Shown one piece after another: positions 42,551-52,093 of a stretch of 64,000 nt of DNA. The first letter of the stretch is position 1, and each line of letters begins with the position of its first letter. The notes below the pieces were generated by a model that was given only the letters and a program-made list of their open reading frames with translations, was not told the DNA's origin and did not search any database. The translations under genes and the position numbers were made by a program. The DNA comes from Nocardia brasiliensis NBRC 14402 (GTDB taxonomy: Bacteria > Actinomycetota > Actinomycetes > Mycobacteriales > Mycobacteriaceae): the NCBI RefSeq assembly GCF_000308475.2, contig NZ_BAFT02000060.1:1-64000 (forward strand), written 5' to 3'.

Positions 42551-43447
42551 ATGACTGTGCTCGTCGCCGGATCGACCGGCTTCGTCGGGCAGCGACTGTG
42601 TCCCGAGCTGGCGGCGACCGGACGTGCCGTCCGCGCCATGACCCGGCATCCGGAGTCCTACCGCGGCAGCGGCACACCGATCGGCGGCGATGTCGCCGAC
42701 CCCGATTCCTTGCGCGCCGCGCTGCACGACTGCGACGCCGCGTACTACCTGGTCCACTCGCTGGCCGAAGCCGATTTCCGGCGCCGCGATGCCGCGGCCG
42801 CCCGCAACTTCGGCCGCGCCGCCGCCGAGGCCGGGGTGCGCCGGATCATCTATCTCGGCGGACTCGGCGACGATACCGACGACTTGTCCGCGCACCTGCG
42901 CAGCCGCCGTGAGGTCGAGGGATTGCTGGGCGCTGCGGGCGTGCCGGTGACCACGCTGCGCGCGGGAATCATTGTCGGACACGGCGGTATCTCCTGGGAG
43001 ATCACCCGGCAACTGGTCGAGCACCTGCCCGCGATGGTCACGCCGCGCTGGGTACGCACCCGGACGCAGCCGATCGCCGTCGACGACGTGGTGCGCTACC
43101 TGGTCGGGGTCTTGGCCAACCCCGAAACCACCGGACGCACCTTCGACATCGGCGGCCCCGACGTCCTCGAATATCTCGACATGCTCCGCCGGGTCGCCGA
43201 GATCGAAGGCCGGTCGCTGCTCGTGGTGCCGGTGCCGCTGCTCTCGCCGCGGATGTCCTCGCTGTGGCTGTCGCTGGTGACCGATGTCGACACCACCACG
43301 GGCCGCGCCCTGGTGGACTCGATGACCAACGAGGTGGTGGTGCGGGACAACAGCATTCGCGCACTGGTGCCGTTCGACCCGCTCGACTACGACGCCGCCG
43401 TCCTGCGCGCGCTCGGGGAACGCGCGAAAGCGGCACGCGCCGCATGA
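42551..43447 (+). CDS. NmrA/atypical SDR NAD(P)-binding protein
   Basis: 298 aa. N-terminal Rossmann motif VLVAGSTGFVGQRL (3-16), then AAYYLVHSLAEADF and RRIIYLGGL, features of NmrA-like or epimerase-type atypical SDRs; the lack of YxxxK suggests a regulator or reductase with an unusual active site. GGAGAGG precedes the ATG. Overlaps the CPBP gene by ATGA. Confidence 0.82.
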   Translation: MTVLVAGSTGFVGQRLCPELAATGRAVRAMTRHPESYRGSGTPIGGDVADPDSLRAALHDCDAAYYLVHSLAEADFRRRDAAAARNFGRAAAEAGVRRIIYLGGLGDDTDDLSAHLRSRREVEGLLGAAGVPVTTLRAGIIVGHGGISWEITRQLVEHLPAMVTPRWVRTRTQPIAVDDVVRYLVGVLANPETTGRTFDIGGPDVLEYLDMLRRVAEIEGRSLLVVPVPLLSPRMSSLWLSLVTDVDTTTGRALVDSMTNEVVVRDNSIRALVPFDPLDYDAAVLRALGERAKAARAA

Positions 43448-44049
43448 GTTCCGCCGGTCTGCTCGCCCGCCGTCGCCGGGTCGCGGCCGTCGCCCTAACG
43501 GGCACCGGCCTGCTCGGCGCCTCGTTCGCCGCCGAGCCCGATTCCGCGCGGTTCTACCGGCTCACCCTCGCCACCGCGGCGACCTGGACGCTGGGCGGTC
43601 GCACACCACGCGAAGGCGAGCGGCCCGCGCCCGTGCTCGCCCCCATCGCGCTCGGCGCGGCCACGTTCGCCGTCTTCTACGGCTGCGGCCTGGTCGCCCG
43701 GCGAATTCCCTTCCTGCGCAAGGCGATCACCGGCGTGCTGCGCTACGCCGAACGCGGACCCACGCCGCGGGTGCTGCTGATCACGCTGGCCAACGGCGCC
43801 GCCGAGGAGATCTTCTTCCGCGGTGCCGTCTACTCCGTCGCCGGACGCCATCCCGTTCTCGCCTCCACCGGCGTCTACGCCTGCACCACCGCCGCCACCC
43901 GCAATCCGGCACTGGTGCTCGCCTCGGTCCTGATGGGCACGCTGTTCGGTCTGCAACGCCGCGCCACCGGCGGCATCCAGGCGCCGATGCTCACCCACCT
44001 CACCTGGTCCACGCTCATGGTGCAGTATCTACCGCGCCTGTTCCGCTGA
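43444..44049 (+). CDS. CPBP-family intramembrane metalloprotease
   Basis: 201 aa with about five to six membrane segments. EEIFFRG at 121-127 is the EExxxR motif 1 of the CPBP (Abi/CaaX-processing) family, and HLTWS near 186-190 supplies the His of the last motif. It probably cleaves a membrane-embedded substrate. Start overlaps the stop of the NmrA-like gene, so the two are coupled. Confidence 0.82.
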   Translation: MSSAGLLARRRRVAAVALTGTGLLGASFAAEPDSARFYRLTLATAATWTLGGRTPREGERPAPVLAPIALGAATFAVFYGCGLVARRIPFLRKAITGVLRYAERGPTPRVLLITLANGAAEEIFFRGAVYSVAGRHPVLASTGVYACTTAATRNPALVLASVLMGTLFGLQRRATGGIQAPMLTHLTWSTLMVQYLPRLFR

Positions 44050-44070
44050 CGGTCGCGTCGTGCGAATCAG

Positions 44071-44085
44071 CCACTGACGCAGTGG
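44071..44085. terminator. Small stem-loop between convergent genes
   Basis: CCACTG-ACG-CAGTGG, six perfect pairs with a 3-base loop, 21 bases after the CPBP stop and 10 bases after the end of the P450 gene. A weak shared terminator at most. Confidence 0.35.
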
Positions 44086-44095
44086 TTCCCGACCC

Positions 44096-45475
44096 TCAGA
44101 CCAGTTGCCCCGGTTCCTCGGCTCGCGCGCTGCGCGGCGAGCGGGCGGTGGCGCGCATCCGCAGTCGCCGCGGTTCGGGGACCACGGCAAGTGTCGGCCG
44201 GATATCGGTACCGCGCAGGCTGCGCAAACGCCAGCGGGTAGCGATGGTGGCCAGCGCCAGGGTGGCCTCGGTCAGCGCGTACCGGTCCCCGATGCATTTG
44301 CGCGCGCCCGCCGCGAAGGCCAACTGCGCGTCGCGCGGCGGCTCGGGCCGGGCCGGATCGAAACGGTCGGGATCGAATCGCTCGGGGTCCGGATAGAGGT
44401 CGGGGCGGTGCTGGATCAGGTACGAGCTGAAGATCACCGTGCTGCCCGCAGGCAGCGGGTGACCGCCGAGCTCGGTGTCCTCGGTCACCGTGCGGGTCGA
44501 CAACCAGGCCGGCGGACGCAAGCGCAGGGTTTCGGCGATGACCCGACCGGTGAACGGCAGGCGCGGCAGGTCTCCATGCCGCGCGGCGGCCCCCGCCAGG
44601 ACGGCGTCGACCTCGGCGTGCAACCGGGCGGCGACCTCCGGATGCCGGTCGAGCTGGATCAACGCCCAGGCCAGCGCCGTCGCGGTGGTGTCGGTGCCCG
44701 CGAAGAAGAAGGTGAGCACCTGATCGACGATCTCGCCGTCGCTCAACTGCCCGCCGTCGTTGTCGCGGGCCATGACCAGGGCCGAACAGAGATCGCCGTG
44801 GTCGACGCCCTCGGCACGCCGGGCGGCGACCAGCTCACCGAGGATGGCGCGCGCCTCCTCGGCGGCCCGCAGGCAGGCGCGATTGCCCAGTACCGGCCAG
44901 CGGCGCACCCACTCCGGCATCATCGCCTGCCGGATCACGCCCGCGAAGACCACCTCCACGTCGTGCAACAGCCGCTGCTGGTCGGATTCCGGCATCGCCT
45001 GCCCGAACAGCGTCGCCGCGGTCACCTTGGCGGCGAGGGTGTGCAGTTGCGCTTTGACGTCGATTACCTCGCCGTCGCGCCAGGAATCGACCATCTCGGT
45101 GATCTGATAGGTCATCATCGGCGCGTATCCGGTGATCCGATCGGCGTGGAAGGCGGGCTGCAACAGCCGCCGCTGCCGCCGGTGCATCGCGTACGGACAG
45201 GTGGCCAGGCCGTGGCCGACCAGTTCGCGGCCGCGGTCGAATTGCGGGCCGCCCTTGTCGAAGATGCGGTCCTGCCGCAGCATCTGCTGGGTCAGCTCGG
45301 GGTCGCAGACCACCACGGCGGTGACCGGCCCGAGACCGATGCGGACCAGATCGCCGTGCGCGGGCAGCGACGCCATGAAGCCCAGCGGATCCCGCCGCAG
45401 CGACAGCAGGTGCCCCAGCACCGGCAATCGATGCGGCGCTGTCGCGACCCGCACGGTCGCGCCCTGCTCATCCAT
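44096..45475 (-). CDS. Cytochrome P450
   Basis: 459 aa. I-helix FFFAGTDTTATAL (about 258-270), ETLRLRPP (K-helix ExxR), PERFDPDRFD and the haem loop FAAGARKCIGD with Cys394. Layout resembles pentalenene-oxygenase-type class I P450s. Needs ferredoxin partners, none adjacent. GGAGGGAG precedes the ATG. Last gene of the minus-strand operon with the PLP decarboxylase, AsnB and GS-like genes, so it probably oxidises the product of that pathway. Confidence 0.9.
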   Translation of the reverse strand: MDEQGATVRVATAPHRLPVLGHLLSLRRDPLGFMASLPAHGDLVRIGLGPVTAVVVCDPELTQQMLRQDRIFDKGGPQFDRGRELVGHGLATCPYAMHRRQRRLLQPAFHADRITGYAPMMTYQITEMVDSWRDGEVIDVKAQLHTLAAKVTAATLFGQAMPESDQQRLLHDVEVVFAGVIRQAMMPEWVRRWPVLGNRACLRAAEEARAILGELVAARRAEGVDHGDLCSALVMARDNDGGQLSDGEIVDQVLTFFFAGTDTTATALAWALIQLDRHPEVAARLHAEVDAVLAGAAARHGDLPRLPFTGRVIAETLRLRPPAWLSTRTVTEDTELGGHPLPAGSTVIFSSYLIQHRPDLYPDPERFDPDRFDPARPEPPRDAQLAFAAGARKCIGDRYALTEATLALATIATRWRLRSLRGTDIRPTLAVVPEPRRLRMRATARSPRSARAEEPGQLV

Positions 45476-45591
45476 GACGTGTCTCCCTCCCGTACGAGAA
45501 CGACCTGTCTACAGTGTCCGCCAACCCGGAGGCGGCCACAGCCACTTCGGCCAGACCGGGAGCACGAGATGCCATGTCCCACAGCGGAACA

Positions 45592-46989
45592 TCACACGGC
45601 AGCGACCTTCGTGATCACCTCCAGGAGCTCGTGCAGCGTCTGCCGGTCGGTGGTCGGGGACATGAGCGAGGCCCGTAGGTACGGGCGACCGCCCAGCTGG
45701 AAGGACGACAAATAGAACCGGCCGTCCTGGATCAGCCGCGCCCGCAGCTCGAGCTGCCGGTCGCCGCACGGTTCGTAGCGGAAGCAGAGGATGTTGCTCT
45801 GCGGCCGATATGGCGCGGTGAAATCGGGCCGTTCCTGAATGAGCTCCCACAGCTCGGTGGCCAGACCGTACTGCCGCTCGACGTAGGAGCGCAACGATGC
45901 CTCACCGCGATAGGCCAGGGTGAGCAAGATCTTCAACCCGAGCGGTGCCTTCGAGGTCTCGAAGGTGTACTGCCCGGGATCGACGTCTTCGGCTTCGGGC
46001 CGGTACAGATAGCTCGCGTCCTGTTTGAACATCGTGTCCAGATAACGCTTTTCGCGGAACAGCACCCCGGTGCACAGGGCCGAGGTGCGCAGCATCTTGT
46101 GCCCGTCCCACACCGTGGAGTCCGCGCGTTCGAGGCCGGCGAGCAGACCGCGCAGCCGCGGCGAGAGCAGCGCGGCCGCACCGTGCGCGCCGTCCATGTG
46201 CAGCCACAGTCCGTTGGCCTCGCAGAACTGCGCCACCTCCGCGATCGGGTCGTACAGGCCCGTCCCGGTGGCGCAGCCGTTAGCCACCAGCGCGACGGGC
46301 CGCAGGCCCTGGGCGCGCACGTCGGCCAGCGCCGGGGCCAGCCCCGCCGGGTCGATGCGGCCCAGCGCGTCGGTGCGCAGCGGGTAGACGCCGTTCACCC
46401 CTAACCCCATGACAGCGGCCGCTTTTCGGACCGAGTAGTGACTCGTGGCGGGCGCCAGGATGACCAGATCGCCCGGCGTTCCCCGCTGCCACGCGGTCGC
46501 GTCGGCATGCGAACGCGCCGCGAGCAGCGCGGTCAGATTGCCCAGCGTGCCGCCGTTGGTGATGGCGCCGAGACCGGTCTCGCCCCAGCCGACGTGGTCG
46601 AGCATCCAGCGGCACACCGACCGGTCCACCGCCGCGGCGGCCGGTGCCAGCTCGTACACCAGCGGAATGTTGTTGGTCACCGCTTGCAGCAGGTCGGCGA
46701 CCACACCGGGGGTATCCGAGGGCGCGATCTGATGCCCCATGTATCCCGGGTGGTGATGGCTGGCCGAGATATCGCTGTAGGTGGTGACGAAGGAAAGCAG
46801 TTCGGGCAGGGTCATGCCCCCTTCCTCCACCCACCGGCGCAGTTCGAGCCGCTTGGACACCGTGTCGATATCGGCCGCCGAGACGACCTCACCCGATCCG
46901 GCCCGGACGGATTCGACATGTGCGACAAGGGCTTCCAGGACCGCCGTCCCGACCTCTCGCACATCGTCGACCAGGTCGACATGGGACAT
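45592..46989 (-). CDS. PLP-dependent group II amino-acid decarboxylase
   Basis: 465 aa. HHPGYMGH near 79-86, NGGTLGNLTAL (145-155), HMDGAHG with Asp266 binding the PLP nitrogen, and DGHKML with the Schiff-base Lys298. This is the fold of aromatic amino acid, glutamate and diaminobutyrate decarboxylases; the exact substrate cannot be read off. GAGAGGATCC precedes the ATG, a site nearly the same as that of the GS-like gene. It sits between asnB and the P450 in one operon, suggesting that it supplies an amine. Confidence 0.87.
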   Translation of the reverse strand: MSHVDLVDDVREVGTAVLEALVAHVESVRAGSGEVVSAADIDTVSKRLELRRWVEEGGMTLPELLSFVTTYSDISASHHHPGYMGHQIAPSDTPGVVADLLQAVTNNIPLVYELAPAAAAVDRSVCRWMLDHVGWGETGLGAITNGGTLGNLTALLAARSHADATAWQRGTPGDLVILAPATSHYSVRKAAAVMGLGVNGVYPLRTDALGRIDPAGLAPALADVRAQGLRPVALVANGCATGTGLYDPIAEVAQFCEANGLWLHMDGAHGAAALLSPRLRGLLAGLERADSTVWDGHKMLRTSALCTGVLFREKRYLDTMFKQDASYLYRPEAEDVDPGQYTFETSKAPLGLKILLTLAYRGEASLRSYVERQYGLATELWELIQERPDFTAPYRPQSNILCFRYEPCGDRQLELRARLIQDGRFYLSSFQLGGRPYLRASLMSPTTDRQTLHELLEVITKVAAV

Positions 46990-47012
46990 GATGGATCCTC
47001 TCTTGGCTGGCG

Positions 47013-49010
47013 TCAGCGCGCGGCCGTGCCCACCGGGTCGTGGTCCCCGTCGATGTCGCGCATCATGATGCGGTCGATGTCGACCTCGGGCACCTGGAAG
47101 TCGTGGATCAGGAACTCCTCCATCAGCAGCACGCTGAGCAAGTGCACATAGGCGTCGCCGAACGGATACGGCACCCGCGGCGATTGTGATCCGGTCACCC
47201 GGTCGACGAGCCGGTCCACCGCCTCGGGCACCAGGAATCCGACCCGCTTGATCGTGGCCGGGCTCAGCACCGCGGCCACCCAGTCGTCACCGTCGGGCAG
47301 CAGCGCCTCCGCGCCGGGCAGTCGCATCCCGAACTTCGGCCGATTGACGATGCCGTGCGGCAGCCGATCGGAATAAGCCTCGCGCAGAATATGTTTCGCC
47401 CGCGCGCCGTTCAGCTTCCAGTCGACCGGCAGCGCCGCCGCGTACTCCACCACGTGCGAGTCCATGAACGGATAGCGCCCTTCGACGCCGTAACCCGTGC
47501 CGGCCCGATCACCCAGGCACGTCATCCCGTAGCCGATCAGGAACGTGTGCATGTCCACGAGCATCGATCGGTCGATCGCGGGCCGCTGATCGAAGTCGGG
47601 AAACTCGGTGCGCAACCGGCGCAGCAGCACCGCGTGGTCGTCGTAGACATCGCCGGACGCGGCGATGAGCTGGTCGACCGGTTCGGTTTCGAAGCGGCGC
47701 AGGTGCGCGCCGAGGGTGAAGTCACGGTCCGCGCGGTCGGCGTAGAAGCGAAGGATCGCGGCGGCGTTGGTGGCGTCGCTGTAGCGCATATCGTTCAGCG
47801 CCAGCTCCAGTTCCTCCGCCGCACCCGCGAAAGACCCACCGCGTAAACACCGTTCGAGGATCGTCGCCTCTTTGGCCACGTCGTAGCCGGCGAACAGTTC
47901 GTCGGCGCCCTCGCCGCCGAGAATGATGCGCACCCCGGCCAGCCCGACGTGCTCGGCCAGCACGCCGTAGGCCACCGGCGCGGTGAAATGCAACGGTTGC
48001 TCGCACTGCCGCACGACATGCGGGAACCGCTCCCGGACCTGTGCGCGCGACACCGGTATCCGGGTGTGTTTACTGCCCAGCCGGTCCACCATGGCCTGCT
48101 GGTACGGCGACTCGTCCACCGGACTGTCCGCCGCGTCGATGGAGAACGTGGTGAGCGGCTCCCCGATCAGCTCGCTCATCACCGAGGAGATGACGGCCGA
48201 GTCGATACCGCCGCTGATGTAGGTGCCCAGCGGATAGTCGCCGCGCAGTCGCAGCCGCACCGAGTCCCGGATCACCTCCCGCAGTCCGCTTTTCGCCTCC
48301 TCGAAGGACTTCGGCGGTGCGATGGCATCCTGACGCGCGATGCCGTGGTAGTACTTCGACAGCTCCGCCTGCCCGTCCCGGACGGTGAGGATGTGTCCCG
48401 GCGGGATCGCGTCGATGCCGGTGAAACAGGTCTCGCCGGGGACCGGGCTCCAGTACCGCATCGCGCGCCGCACCTTGTCCGCGGCCAGCTCGCGCGGCAC
48501 CCGCGGAAACGCGAACAGTCCCTTGATCTCGGACGCGAAATAGAAGGTGCCGTCCTGCTCGGTGTAGAACATCGGCCGCTCACCGAAGCGGTCCCGGCCC
48601 AGGATCAGGGTCCGTTCCCACCTGTCGTAGAACACGAAGCCGTATTGGCCGTTCAATCGGGAAAGCGCGTCGAGGCCCCAATAGGCGAAGGAATGCAGCA
48701 GCACCTCGGTATCGGAGTTCGTCCGGAAACGAACGCCGTAACCCTCCAGTTCGCTGCGCAGTTCGAGATAGTTGAACACCTCGCCGTTGAATCCGGCGAT
48801 GTATCGCTGGTCCGGCGTGACCATGGGCTGCTGGCCGAGCCTGGGGTCGATGACCGAGAGCCGGACGGTGCCGAGGGTGAAATCGGTGCTGTCGTAGAGG
48901 CCCACTTCGTCCGGACCGCGATGCGCGATCGCCCGAATCCCCCGCCGCACCAAGTCCAGCCGCTGGTCTTTTCGTAATCCGCTGTCAATGAATCCGACCA
49001 CACCACACAC
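47013..49010 (-). CDS. asnB: Glutamine-hydrolysing asparagine synthase
   Basis: 665 aa. Cys2 of MCGVVGF is the glutaminase nucleophile; RGPDE (31-35) and FNGEVFN (74-80) complete the N-terminal amidotransferase domain. The synthetase domain carries the PPi loop SGGIDS at 266-271. Length fits AsnB. GTG start with TAGGAGA 6 bases upstream. The intact glutaminase argues against a lasso-cyclase or beta-lactam synthetase role. Within this operon it may amidate a pathway intermediate instead of making asparagine for the cell (inference). Confidence 0.92.
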   Translation of the reverse strand: MCGVVGFIDSGLRKDQRLDLVRRGIRAIAHRGPDEVGLYDSTDFTLGTVRLSVIDPRLGQQPMVTPDQRYIAGFNGEVFNYLELRSELEGYGVRFRTNSDTEVLLHSFAYWGLDALSRLNGQYGFVFYDRWERTLILGRDRFGERPMFYTEQDGTFYFASEIKGLFAFPRVPRELAADKVRRAMRYWSPVPGETCFTGIDAIPPGHILTVRDGQAELSKYYHGIARQDAIAPPKSFEEAKSGLREVIRDSVRLRLRGDYPLGTYISGGIDSAVISSVMSELIGEPLTTFSIDAADSPVDESPYQQAMVDRLGSKHTRIPVSRAQVRERFPHVVRQCEQPLHFTAPVAYGVLAEHVGLAGVRIILGGEGADELFAGYDVAKEATILERCLRGGSFAGAAEELELALNDMRYSDATNAAAILRFYADRADRDFTLGAHLRRFETEPVDQLIAASGDVYDDHAVLLRRLRTEFPDFDQRPAIDRSMLVDMHTFLIGYGMTCLGDRAGTGYGVEGRYPFMDSHVVEYAAALPVDWKLNGARAKHILREAYSDRLPHGIVNRPKFGMRLPGAEALLPDGDDWVAAVLSPATIKRVGFLVPEAVDRLVDRVTGSQSPRVPYPFGDAYVHLLSVLLMEEFLIHDFQVPEVDIDRIMMRDIDGDHDPVGTAAR

Positions 49011-49057
49011 GGGTATCTCCTACTTCCTGACGATCGAAAAGGTCGCAGCGCCGTCGC

Positions 49058-50368
49058 CTACACCGAGTCCAGATACCGCGCGCGCTCCCATTCGGTCACT
49101 TCTCGCTGGCCCGCCGCGGCCTCGCTGCGCGCCACCTGGCACAGGTTCTGCACGGTCCCCGCGCCGAGGGTCCGCCGGGCGAATTCGCTCTCGCCGAAAA
49201 GCGTTGCCGCCGCCCAGATATTCGTCGGCAGCGGCGGGTATTCCGCCGACACATAGGAGTTCGCGGCGGGCTCGGCCGGTGCCAGCCCTGCGGTGACGCC
49301 GGCCGCGCCCGCCGCGAGCTGGGCTGCGGCGAGCAGATAGGGATTGGCGTCGGCGGCAGCGATCCGCGTCTCCACCCGAGTGCCCTTGGCCTCCCGGATC
49401 AGCACCCGCACGGCGGCGCACCGGTTGTCGAAGCCCCAGGACAGGTTCGTCGGTGCGAACGAATGATCCGTCACGCGCTTGTAACCGTTGGGCGTGGGAA
49501 CCGCGACGAGTTGCAGCTCGGCCGCGTACTTCAGCAGTCCCGCAACATAATTGCCGCCGACCGTGCTCAGCCCGCCGGTCCGCGCGTCCCAGAACGCGTT
49601 GTTCTTGTCCTTCCCCCACATGCTCTGATGGATGTGCAACCCACTGCCGGAGAGATCGCCGAACGGCTTCGCCATGAACGTGGCGCGGTACCCGTGCCGC
49701 GGTGCGAGTTGTTTGACGGCATAACGGAAGAACAGCAGGCTGTCGGCCGCGGTGACGGGATCGGAGGGGGTCAGGTTGATCTCGACCTGACCGGGCGCGT
49801 ACTCGGCGCCACACGCCTCGACCTCGACGTCGGCGCTCAGCAGCATGGCGCAGATCTCGTCGAGAAACGGCTCCAGGTAATGGTTGTCGTGCAGGCTGTA
49901 GACCGGGTTGCGATCTCCGGGCGCGCGCAGCGACTCGCCGTCGAGCGCGTAGAACTCGGTCTCCATCGCGATATACGGTGCGAGACCGGCGTTTTCGACA
50001 TCGGCGACGACGCGGCGCAGCACGTCGCGCGGCGCGATCGCGGCGAGTTCGCCGGCGGCGTCCACCACGTCACAGAAGACCAGCGCCGTCTTCGGCTTCC
50101 ACGGCACCAGCCGCAAAGTCGCCACGTCGGGCCGCAGGAAAATGTCGGGATATCCGTTCGACCAGCTGTAGTCGGCGGTCTCGATGACCTCCATCCGGTA
50201 GTCCCAGGCCAATACCGCCGAGGAAAGCCCGACCCCGTCCGACATTCCGTTGGCCAGAAAGGATTCGACCGGGATTCGCTTTCCGCGGAGGGCGCCGGTC
50301 ATATCGGGGGTGGCGAGCTCGACCATCGTGATCGAATTCTCTTTCAGGAATTGCTCTACCGCTTCCAT
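49058..50368 (-). CDS. Glutamine synthetase-like gamma-glutamyl ligase
   Basis: 436 aa. N-terminal beta-grasp region (MEAVEQFLKENSITMVELATPDMTGALRGKRIP), metal-binding METEFYALD and CGAEYAPGQVEIN, and GSGLHIHQSMW in the catalytic domain, plus NRCAAVRV for phosphate/Arg binding. Overall closer to PuuA-type gamma-glutamyl-polyamine synthetases than to housekeeping GlnA. AGAGGA precedes ATG 50368. First gene of the four-gene operon; would ligate glutamate to an amine, possibly the product of the decarboxylase. Confidence 0.85.
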   Translation of the reverse strand: MEAVEQFLKENSITMVELATPDMTGALRGKRIPVESFLANGMSDGVGLSSAVLAWDYRMEVIETADYSWSNGYPDIFLRPDVATLRLVPWKPKTALVFCDVVDAAGELAAIAPRDVLRRVVADVENAGLAPYIAMETEFYALDGESLRAPGDRNPVYSLHDNHYLEPFLDEICAMLLSADVEVEACGAEYAPGQVEINLTPSDPVTAADSLLFFRYAVKQLAPRHGYRATFMAKPFGDLSGSGLHIHQSMWGKDKNNAFWDARTGGLSTVGGNYVAGLLKYAAELQLVAVPTPNGYKRVTDHSFAPTNLSWGFDNRCAAVRVLIREAKGTRVETRIAAADANPYLLAAAQLAAGAAGVTAGLAPAEPAANSYVSAEYPPLPTNIWAAATLFGESEFARRTLGAGTVQNLCQVARSEAAAGQREVTEWERARYLDSV

Positions 50369-50600
50369 CTGGATCCTCTCACTCCCCACGGACCGTCTCA
50401 CTGCGCCGCCCATGCGGGTGCGCGACCTGTTCCGAAAGGCAGGCTTCGACAGTCGTTGTCGCCCATCGGGCCAGTCTGGCAGAGGAACTCGTGGTCCGGG
50501 ATGCCCCGGATGGGGGGTTGAAATCCGGGCGAACACCCCTGATCTTGGACGAACAACTCCGAGCCAAATCTCCCCCAAAGCATTACGGGAAGCGACGACC
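50369..50600. promoter_or_regulatory. Divergent promoter region of the GS/asnB and P450/hemL operons
   Basis: The 232 bases hold TCCGGG-ATGC-CCCGGA (50495-50510), a perfect 6-base-arm palindrome, between the two divergent starts. I see no confident -35/-10 pairs. The arrangement implies shared control of both operons. Confidence 0.4.
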
Positions 50601-52088
50601 GTGACCGAAGCCCCACCGCTCATCGATACCGCGACCGAGCCGGCCCGCGCGCCCGGACCGACGGGCCTGGACGCGTTCCGGATAATGACCGAAATCCGCC
50701 GGGATCCGTGCTCGGCATTCCAGGAACTCGTCGAGCGTTACGGCAATGTCGTCCGAATAGACGCGTCCGGGCAGCAGTTCTTCCTCGTGAACGACCCCGA
50801 TCTCGTCGAAGCCGTCTTCGTCGCGCGGCAGAGCAACTACGGCAAGACCCTCAATGCCAAAGTCGCGGCGATGGCGCTGGGCAACGGGCTGCTGACCAAC
50901 GAGGGCGAGTCCTGGACGAGGCAACGCCGGATCATGCAGCCGCTGTTCGCCCGCAGGCAGCTGGACCGGTTCGCCGAGTCCATGATCGACGCCGCGGAAC
51001 GCACCCTGGCCCGCTGGGCGACCCGTCCCGACGGCGACCGGCTCGACGTCTCCGTCGCGATGAACGCATTGACGCTCGACGTCACCGGCCCCGCGCTGTT
51101 CGGTGGCGACCTGTCCGACGACGCGGCCCGGGTGCACGAGGCGCTCGTGGAGATCCTGCGCTGCGTCGGCAAGGCGATGACCTCGCTGCTGACCTGGCTG
51201 CCGCTGCGCATCCCCGGCGTCACACCCGATGCGGCGTTGCGGTTGCAGGCGCCGCGCTGGCGCAAGCTGGACGCGGCGGTCGGGGTGCTCGACGACGTGG
51301 TCGCCCGGCTGATCCGGGAACGACAGGACAACCCTCGCGATGATCGGCACGATCTGCTCGGTCTGTTGCTCGACGCGCGGGACGAGGCGGGGGCGGCGGC
51401 GATGAGTCCGCGGCAGGTCCGCGACGAATTGAAGACCTTTCTACTGGTCGGGCACGACACCACGGCCTACTCGCTGGCCTGGACCCTGCTGCTGCTGTCG
51501 AATCATCCCGAGGCGCGCGAGCGCCTGATCGCCGAGGTCGACACCGTGCTCGGCGGCCGCCGGCCCACGCCCGCCGACCTCGACGAGCTGCCGTGGACCT
51601 CGGCCGTCATCGAGGAGGCGATGCGGCTGTATCCGCCTTCCTGGTTGATCGAACGGCAGGCCGTCGCCGACGATGTGCTCGGCGGCTACCATGTACCGGC
51701 GGGCGCGACCGTGTACGTGGCACCGTATCTCCTGCACCACGACCCGCGGTCCTGGCCCAATCCCGAAGGTTTCGATCCGCGCCGATTCCTGCCCGAGCAC
51801 CGGCAGTTCGTCTTCCCCGCGACCGGCACCACCGCGAATCCTCTTGTCCGCCACCGCTTTTCATATCTCCCCTTCGGCGCGGGCCACCGCCAGTGCATCG
51901 GGCTGGGTTTCGCCCGCATCCAGGCCAAACTCATCCTCGCCATGCTCACCCAGCGCTACACCTTCGACCTCGCCGCCGGCGCCCGCGTCCTCCCCGAACA
52001 CACCCTGACCCTGCGCCCCCGCGACGGACTGCCCATGGTCTTGCGCCGCCGAGCCGCGGCCGGCGACGCGGCGGCTCCCCTAGGCTGA
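50601..52088 (+). CDS. Cytochrome P450
   Basis: 495 aa. I-helix LLVGHDTTAYSL (about 280-291), EEAMRLYPP (ExxR), PNPEGFDPRRF and the haem loop FGAGHRQCIG with Cys432. Just before the haem loop is an unusual insert, VFPATGTTANPLVRHRFSYLP. GTG 50601 follows GGGAAG; longer upstream reading is unlike P450s. It heads a transcript with hemL five bases downstream and is divergent from the GS-like operon, so probably part of the same pathway. Confidence 0.88.
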   Translation: MTEAPPLIDTATEPARAPGPTGLDAFRIMTEIRRDPCSAFQELVERYGNVVRIDASGQQFFLVNDPDLVEAVFVARQSNYGKTLNAKVAAMALGNGLLTNEGESWTRQRRIMQPLFARRQLDRFAESMIDAAERTLARWATRPDGDRLDVSVAMNALTLDVTGPALFGGDLSDDAARVHEALVEILRCVGKAMTSLLTWLPLRIPGVTPDAALRLQAPRWRKLDAAVGVLDDVVARLIRERQDNPRDDRHDLLGLLLDARDEAGAAAMSPRQVRDELKTFLLVGHDTTAYSLAWTLLLLSNHPEARERLIAEVDTVLGGRRPTPADLDELPWTSAVIEEAMRLYPPSWLIERQAVADDVLGGYHVPAGATVYVAPYLLHHDPRSWPNPEGFDPRRFLPEHRQFVFPATGTTANPLVRHRFSYLPFGAGHRQCIGLGFARIQAKLILAMLTQRYTFDLAAGARVLPEHTLTLRPRDGLPMVLRRRAAAGDAAAPLG

Positions 52089-52093
52089 GGGGT

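Noticed and set aside
44105..45715. 536-codon + strand frame antisense to the P450 gene
   Set aside because: No domain; the P450 signature is on the minus strand.
47013..49010. Possible lasso-peptide cyclase or beta-lactam synthetase
   Set aside because: The protein keeps Cys2 and the full glutaminase domain, and no precursor peptide or B1/B2 protease gene is nearby.
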